This document shows positions 60,086 to 64,000 of a stretch of 64,000 nucleotides of DNA, piece after piece. This stretch comes from Streptomyces abyssalis. GTDB taxonomy: Bacteria; Actinomycetota; Actinomycetes; Streptomycetales; Streptomycetaceae. A program made the translations under genes and the position numbers. Location of the stretch: contig NZ_LJGT01000038.1 in assembly GCF_001751365.1 (NCBI RefSeq), positions 174,466 to 238,465 of the forward strand. Direction: 5' to 3'. A model generated the notes under the pieces. It ran no database searches, was not told the origin of the DNA, and worked only from the letters and a program-made list of their open reading frames with translations. The stretch's first letter is position 1; each line of letters begins with the position of its first letter.

Positions 60086-61039
60086 ATGCCCGGCGTCAGA
60101 CCCGGTGCCGCGAAGACCGCGGCCCTCGCCGCAACCGCTGCCGTTCTCGTCGGGACGTCACCGGCGCTCAGTCCGTCGGCGTCCGCGGCGGCCTCCCAGG
60201 CGGCCAAGGGCAGTTCGGGCTACTGCAAGACCAGCGACGGCGTCACCGTCGTCGTCGACTTCCAGGACCTCGGCGGAGGCACCGTCATCCGCTGTGCTCA
60301 CGGAAGTCAGTCCACCGGCCTGGCAGCGCTCAAGAACGCCGGCTTCAAGATCACCGGCACCAACCGGTGGGGCGAAGCCTTCATCTGCCGCATCGAGGGC
60401 AAGCCGGGAGCGGACACCGAGCCGTGCATCGACACGCCTCCGACCTCGGCCTACTGGTCCTACTGGCACTCCTCCAACGGAGGCAGCTGGAAGTACAGCG
60501 ACTCCGGGGTGACGAACCGGACGCCGCCCAAGGGGAGTTTCGAGGGATGGTCCTTCTCCAAGGACGAGTCACAGTCCACCAGCCCTCCCCCGGGTGTCGC
60601 ACCCCGGCGGCCCGGAGGCGGGGGCACGGGCGGTGGCGGCAACTCCGGTGGCAGCTCGTCGGGTTCCGGCGGCAACGATGCAGGTTCGTCAGGGGGGTCG
60701 TCCGCCAGCGCCGGGAAGGGCGGCCCCGGCGACGCGAACGGCAAGAAGAAGGAGGAATCGAAGACCAAGGACGACTCCAAGGGCAAGAAGGAGGACGAGA
60801 AGTCCGCGAAGCCGTCCAAGTCGAAGGATGCGGAGGCCGGTTCGGAAGGCTCGGCCGCAGGGCCCGACGGCACGGAGGGCACAGGCGGCGACGGGCTGAA
60901 GACCGCGGACCCCGCGAGGGACGGCGGGGTGCCGGCCGGGACCGTGGCATCCATCGGCGCCGTCGTGCTGGTCGCCGCGGCGGCAGGCGCCACGGCCTGG
61001 CGCAGACGCCGCGCGGCCCGGGCGGAACAGGCCGACTGA
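60086..61039 (+). CDS. Surface-anchored transcobalamin-like (DUF4430-type) protein
   Basis: 317 residues. A signal peptide (about 1-35, ATAAVLVGTSPALSPSASA) precedes a compact domain (about 45-150). Its pattern TGLAALKNAGF, EAFICRIEG and YWSYWHSSNGGSWKYSDSG resembles the beta-grasp DUF4430/transcobalamin C-terminal domain. A long Gly/Ser then Lys/Asp/Glu-rich spacer (about 165-280) leads to a C-terminal membrane helix (GTVASIGAVVLVAAAAGATA) and RRRR stop-transfer tail, as expected for a wall-spanning anchored protein. First in a B12-riboswitch operon with ECF components, it is a good candidate for corrinoid capture at the cell surface. The binding role is inferred. Confidence 0.78.
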   Translation: MPGVRPGAAKTAALAATAAVLVGTSPALSPSASAAASQAAKGSSGYCKTSDGVTVVVDFQDLGGGTVIRCAHGSQSTGLAALKNAGFKITGTNRWGEAFICRIEGKPGADTEPCIDTPPTSAYWSYWHSSNGGSWKYSDSGVTNRTPPKGSFEGWSFSKDESQSTSPPPGVAPRRPGGGGTGGGGNSGGSSSGSGGNDAGSSGGSSASAGKGGPGDANGKKKEESKTKDDSKGKKEDEKSAKPSKSKDAEAGSEGSAAGPDGTEGTGGDGLKTADPARDGGVPAGTVASIGAVVLVAAAAGATAWRRRRAARAEQAD

Positions 61040-61045
61040 GCACAC

Positions 61046-62254
61046 ATGTCCTCGTCCCGCATCACCGCCGGCCTCACCGCCCGCTTCCGGATACCGCGCT
61101 CCCTGCATCCGGGAGCGTGGTGGCTGTGGGCCCTCGGAATGGCCACCGCCGCCAGCCGGACCACGAACCCCCTGCTGCTTCTGCTCATCGTCGCCGTCTG
61201 CGGATACGTAGTGGTACAGCGGCGAGGCGACGCACCCTGGGCGCTGGCCTTCCGGATGTATCTCCTTCTGGGCGCCTTCATCGTCTTCATGCGCGTGGTC
61301 TTCCGCATCGTCTTCGGCGGAGGGCAGGGAGAGACCGTCCTGTTCACGCTCCCTGAGGTCCCGCTGCCCGAATGGACCGCCGGGATACGGTTGTTCGGGC
61401 CGGTGGCCGCCGAGCAGCTGCTGAGCGGTCTGTACGACGGGCTGCGTCTGGCCACCATGCTGGTGTGTGTCGGTGCGGCGAACGCCCTGGCCAATCCGAA
61501 ACGGATGCTCAAGGCGCTGCCCGGCGCGCTCTACGAGATCGGCACATCCGTCGTCGTCGCGCTCAGCGTCGCGCCGCAGTTGGTGGAGAGCGTGCAGCGC
61601 ATCCGCCGTGCGCGGCGGCTCCGGGGCGGCACCCAGCGCGGCATGCGTGCGCTGCGCGGCATCCTCATCCCCGTCCTGGAAGACGCCCTGACGCGTTCGC
61701 TGGCTCTGGCGGCGGCGATGGCCTCACACGGCTACGGCCGCACGGGCCGTACGGCACCCGCCGCCCGGCTGCTCACCGGATTCCTCGTCCTCACCGGCCT
61801 GTTGGGCGTGTGCGCCGGCCTGTACGGCGTCATGGACTCCTCGGTGCCCGCATACCTGGGGGCGCCCGCGCTGCTGGCCGGGCTGGCAGTGGCGACCGCG
61901 GGGCTCCTGCTGGGTGGCAGACGGGTGCGGCGCAGCCGCTACCGGCCGGACCGCTGGCGCACGGCGGAGCTGCTGACGGTGGCCGCCGGTGTCACCGCCG
62001 GTGCGCTGATGTACGTGACGACGAAGGTCGATCCGGCCGATCTGTATCCCTCGCTGTCCCCGATGACCTGGCCCACCTTGGGGCTGCTGCCCGCACTCAC
62101 CGTGCTGGTGGGTCTTCTTCCGGCTTGGCTCACTCCGCCGCCCGCGCTCACGCCTCCACAACGGGCCGGCCCAGAACACGACGAGCCTGCCCGCACCCAC
62201 CCCGCGGCTGAGGAGAACGCCCGGCGGGAGACCAGCAAGGAGACCGTCTCTTGA
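61046..62254 (+). CDS. ECF transporter T component (CbiQ family)
   Basis: A 402-residue membrane protein. The N-terminal half has five or six helices typical of CbiQ/EcfT (HPGAWWLWALGMATAASRTT, PLLLLLIVAVCGYVVV). The coupling helices carry the Ala-Arg-Gly-like motifs IRRARRLRGG and AAMASHGYGRTGR. Extra C-terminal helices (about 245-360) and a charged tail make it longer than single-domain EcfT. It couples the ATPases to the substrate-binding S component. Its stop overlaps the TTG start of the ATPase gene. Confidence 0.88.
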   Translation: MSSSRITAGLTARFRIPRSLHPGAWWLWALGMATAASRTTNPLLLLLIVAVCGYVVVQRRGDAPWALAFRMYLLLGAFIVFMRVVFRIVFGGGQGETVLFTLPEVPLPEWTAGIRLFGPVAAEQLLSGLYDGLRLATMLVCVGAANALANPKRMLKALPGALYEIGTSVVVALSVAPQLVESVQRIRRARRLRGGTQRGMRALRGILIPVLEDALTRSLALAAAMASHGYGRTGRTAPAARLLTGFLVLTGLLGVCAGLYGVMDSSVPAYLGAPALLAGLAVATAGLLLGGRRVRRSRYRPDRWRTAELLTVAAGVTAGALMYVTTKVDPADLYPSLSPMTWPTLGLLPALTVLVGLLPAWLTPPPALTPPQRAGPEHDEPARTHPAAEENARRETSKETVS

Positions 62255-63885
62255 TCACGTTCGACGAGGTGACCTTCACCTACAGCGGTGCGGACGAGGC
62301 CGTCCTGCGGGATATGGACCTCCGCATCGGAGAAGGTGAGCTCTGCCTGGTCACCGGCCGCACCGGGGTCGGGAAGTCCACCCTGCTCGGCGCCGTCAAC
62401 GGGCTGGTGCCGCGCTTCACAGGGGGCCATCTCCACGGCCGTGTCGAGGTGGCGGGCCAGGACACCCGTGACTTCCCGCCGCAGGAGTTCGCCCATCTCG
62501 TGGGAGTCGTGGGACAGGACCCGCTGGCCGGCTTCGTCACCGACACCGTCGAGGAGGAACTGGCCTACGGGATGGAGCAGTTGAGTCTCCGCCCGGAGGT
62601 GATGCGCAAGCGAGTGGAGGAGACGCTCGATCTGCTGGGCATCGCCGAACTGCGGCACCGTGCCCTGCGGACGCTGTCGGGCGGGCAGCAGCAGCGCGTC
62701 GCCATCGGCTCCGTCCTCACCACCCATCCGAAGGTGCTGGTGCTGGACGAACCCACTTCGGCGCTCGACCCGACCGCCGCCGAAGAGGTACTCGCCGCCG
62801 TCGTCAGACTCGTCCACGATCTCGGCACCACCGTGGTGGTGGCCGAGCACCGCGTGGAACGGGTGCTGCAGTACGCGGACCGGCTGGTGCATCTCACGGG
62901 CGACGGCGGCGTACGCGACGGAGATCCGGCCGAGCTGATGCTGGACAGCGACGTGGCACCCCCGGTGGTGCACCTGGGGCGGCTGGCGGGGTGGCGTCCG
63001 CTGCCGCTGTCCGTACGTGACGCGCGCCGTCAGGCCGCCGGCCTCCGGGAACGTCTCTCCCCGCAGCTGCCCGACGTCCCATCGACCGCGTCGACCCAGC
63101 GCGGGCCGGAATCCGGAGCAGGTCTGACGGCCCGCCGGGTCGTCGTGTCGTACGGATCGCTGATCGCTGTACGGGACGTCGACCTGGAACTGCGGAGGGG
63201 CGAGGTCGTGGCCCTGATGGGCCGCAACGGATCGGGCAAGTCGTCGCTGCTGTGGGCTCTCCAGGGATCCGGGCCCCGGCGCTCCGGCACCGTCGACGTG
63301 GCAGGCAGCGATCCCGGCGAGCTCTCCGCCCGCGCGGCCCGTGCCCTGGTCGGACTGGTGCCGCAGACGGCGAGCGATCTTCTCTACCTGGAGACCGTCG
63401 AGGCCGAGTGCGCGCAAGGGGACACCGAAGCCGGCGCGACACCTGGAGCGTGCCGGCAGCTGCTGGACGGCCTGGCCCCGGGTGTCCCCGGCGACCGTCA
63501 CCCCCGCGACCTCTCGGAAGGCCAGAAACTCGCGCTGGTGCTGGCCGTCCAGCTCGTCGCCGCTCCCGAGGTGGTGCTGCTGGACGAACCGACGCGGGGC
63601 CTCGACTACCACGCCAAGCGCCGCTTCACCGAGTCCGTGCGGGCCCTCGCCGGGGAAGGACGGTCCGTCGTGGTCGCCACCCACGACGTGGAGTTCACTG
63701 CCGGCGCGGCCGACCGGGTCGTGGTGATGGCCGAGGGAGAGGTCGTGGCCGACGGTCCGACAGCGGACGTCGTGGTCTCCTCCCCGGCGTTCGCGCCGCA
63801 GGTGAGCAAGATCCTTCACCCCCAGACCTGGCTGACCGTCGATCAGGTGGCCGCTGCCCTGGCACCCCAGGAGGCATCCGCATGA
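62251..63885 (+). CDS. ECF transporter ATPase with two fused ABC domains (CbiO-CbiO)
   Basis: A 544-residue double ATPase. Domain 1 (about 1-235) has Walker A GRTGVGKSTLL, the ECF-type LSGGQQQRVAIG signature and VLVLDEPTSALDP. Domain 2 (about 290-540) has GRNGSGKSSLL, LSEGQKLALVLA and VVLLDEPTRGLD. Fused EcfA-EcfA' pairs are common in actinobacterial cobalt/cobalamin importers. The start is TTG 62251, overlapping the EcfT stop by TTGA; the stop overlaps the next ATG by ATGA. Confidence 0.93.
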   Translation: MITFDEVTFTYSGADEAVLRDMDLRIGEGELCLVTGRTGVGKSTLLGAVNGLVPRFTGGHLHGRVEVAGQDTRDFPPQEFAHLVGVVGQDPLAGFVTDTVEEELAYGMEQLSLRPEVMRKRVEETLDLLGIAELRHRALRTLSGGQQQRVAIGSVLTTHPKVLVLDEPTSALDPTAAEEVLAAVVRLVHDLGTTVVVAEHRVERVLQYADRLVHLTGDGGVRDGDPAELMLDSDVAPPVVHLGRLAGWRPLPLSVRDARRQAAGLRERLSPQLPDVPSTASTQRGPESGAGLTARRVVVSYGSLIAVRDVDLELRRGEVVALMGRNGSGKSSLLWALQGSGPRRSGTVDVAGSDPGELSARAARALVGLVPQTASDLLYLETVEAECAQGDTEAGATPGACRQLLDGLAPGVPGDRHPRDLSEGQKLALVLAVQLVAAPEVVLLDEPTRGLDYHAKRRFTESVRALAGEGRSVVVATHDVEFTAGAADRVVVMAEGEVVADGPTADVVVSSPAFAPQVSKILHPQTWLTVDQVAAALAPQEASA

Positions 63886-64000
63886 ATCCAGCCGGAACCG
63901 GCGGACGGGGGCCGCGGCGCCGAAGACGGGCGAGCCTCCCGCCCGGACACCGCACGTCCGCCCTCAGGATCAGCACCCGCACCGCCGTCGTGCTCACCCT
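63882..64000 (+). CDS. Start of next importer gene, probably the ECF S component (cut by window edge)
   Basis: Only 39 codons are visible. After a basic, Arg-rich N-terminus (GPRRRRRASLPPG) the sequence RISTRTAVVLTL looks like the beginning of a first membrane helix. AGGAGG lies before ATG 63882, which overlaps the ATPase stop. An S component (substrate-binding membrane subunit, CbrT-like) is the piece still missing from this importer, hence the guess. Confidence 0.6.
   Translation, partial: MNPAGTGGRGPRRRRRASLPPGHRTSALRISTRTAVVLT

Overview
The window reads as chromosome from Streptomyces or a close streptomycete relative. GC is very high with strongly GC-biased third codon positions. GTG and TTG starts and ATGA/GTGA/TTGA stop-start overlaps are frequent. 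There are DmdR1/IdeR-type iron boxes, B12-riboswitch-controlled metE, and a rare TTA codon (the bldA-dependent leucine codon) in a siderophore gene. No tRNA, rRNA, CRISPR array, transposase or phage gene was seen.

Layout. (1) 1-11.9 kb: a stress/dormancy-like set: truncated GAF sensor kinase, CBS-BON protein, NAD-dependent epimerase, DUF2267, FUSC-family membrane protein, a solitary cytochrome oxidase subunit I, a cyclic-nucleotide-binding-domain protein, Zn-alcohol dehydrogenase, tandem universal stress protein, nicotinate phosphoribosyltransferase and DUF1876. It resembles OsdR/DosR-type hypoxia regulons. (2) 12-13.8 kb: a YraQ-type permease with its TIGR03943 partner. (3) 13.9-21.9 kb: an iron-box-flanked NRPS-independent siderophore locus: FhuF-like reductase, ATP-grasp ligase, two IucA/IucC synthetases, PLP decarboxylase, siderophore-interacting reductase. 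(4) 22-26.4 kb: cobalamin riboswitch and metE, a small membrane protein, a BtuF-like binding protein. (5) 26.4-32.1 kb: RamB-type regulator divergent from aceA-aceB-hbd (glyoxylate shunt). (6) 32.2-36.6 kb: a TsaD-GNAT-alanyl-tRNA synthetase operon behind a TTGCAAA palindrome. (7) 36.8-39.1 kb: Zn/Mn-type ABC importer. (8) 39.2-46.3 kb: acyl-CoA ligase, class III CoA-transferase, acyl-CoA dehydrogenase, then a GH88-like hydrolase with an MFS transporter. (9) 46.6-51.9 kb: copper operon (small His-rich membrane protein, CopA, PCuAC-like protein) convergent with DUF5134 and PepSY membrane proteins. (10) 52.1-54 kb: two divergent cobalamin riboswitches, each in front of a cysteine-rich Fe-S protein. 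(11) 54-59.3 kb: methylcitrate cycle operon prpD-prpB-prpC divergent from a second RamB/PrpR-type regulator. (12) 59.3-64 kb: a decayed gene, a fourth cobalamin riboswitch and an ECF-type cobalamin/cobalt importer with a transcobalamin-like surface protein, running off the right edge.

How it fits together (inference). Much of the right two-thirds can be read as B12 economy. MetE, the glyoxylate shunt and the methylcitrate cycle are B12-independent alternatives to MetH, the ethylmalonyl-CoA pathway and methylmalonyl-CoA mutase. They lie beside B12-responsive uptake genes and two B12-responsive Fe-S proteins. The two RamB/PrpR-type regulators sit at the carbon operons, and TTCGCA/TTTGCAAA motifs lie between each regulator and its divergent operon. 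Iron, copper and Zn/Mn handling make up most of the remainder.
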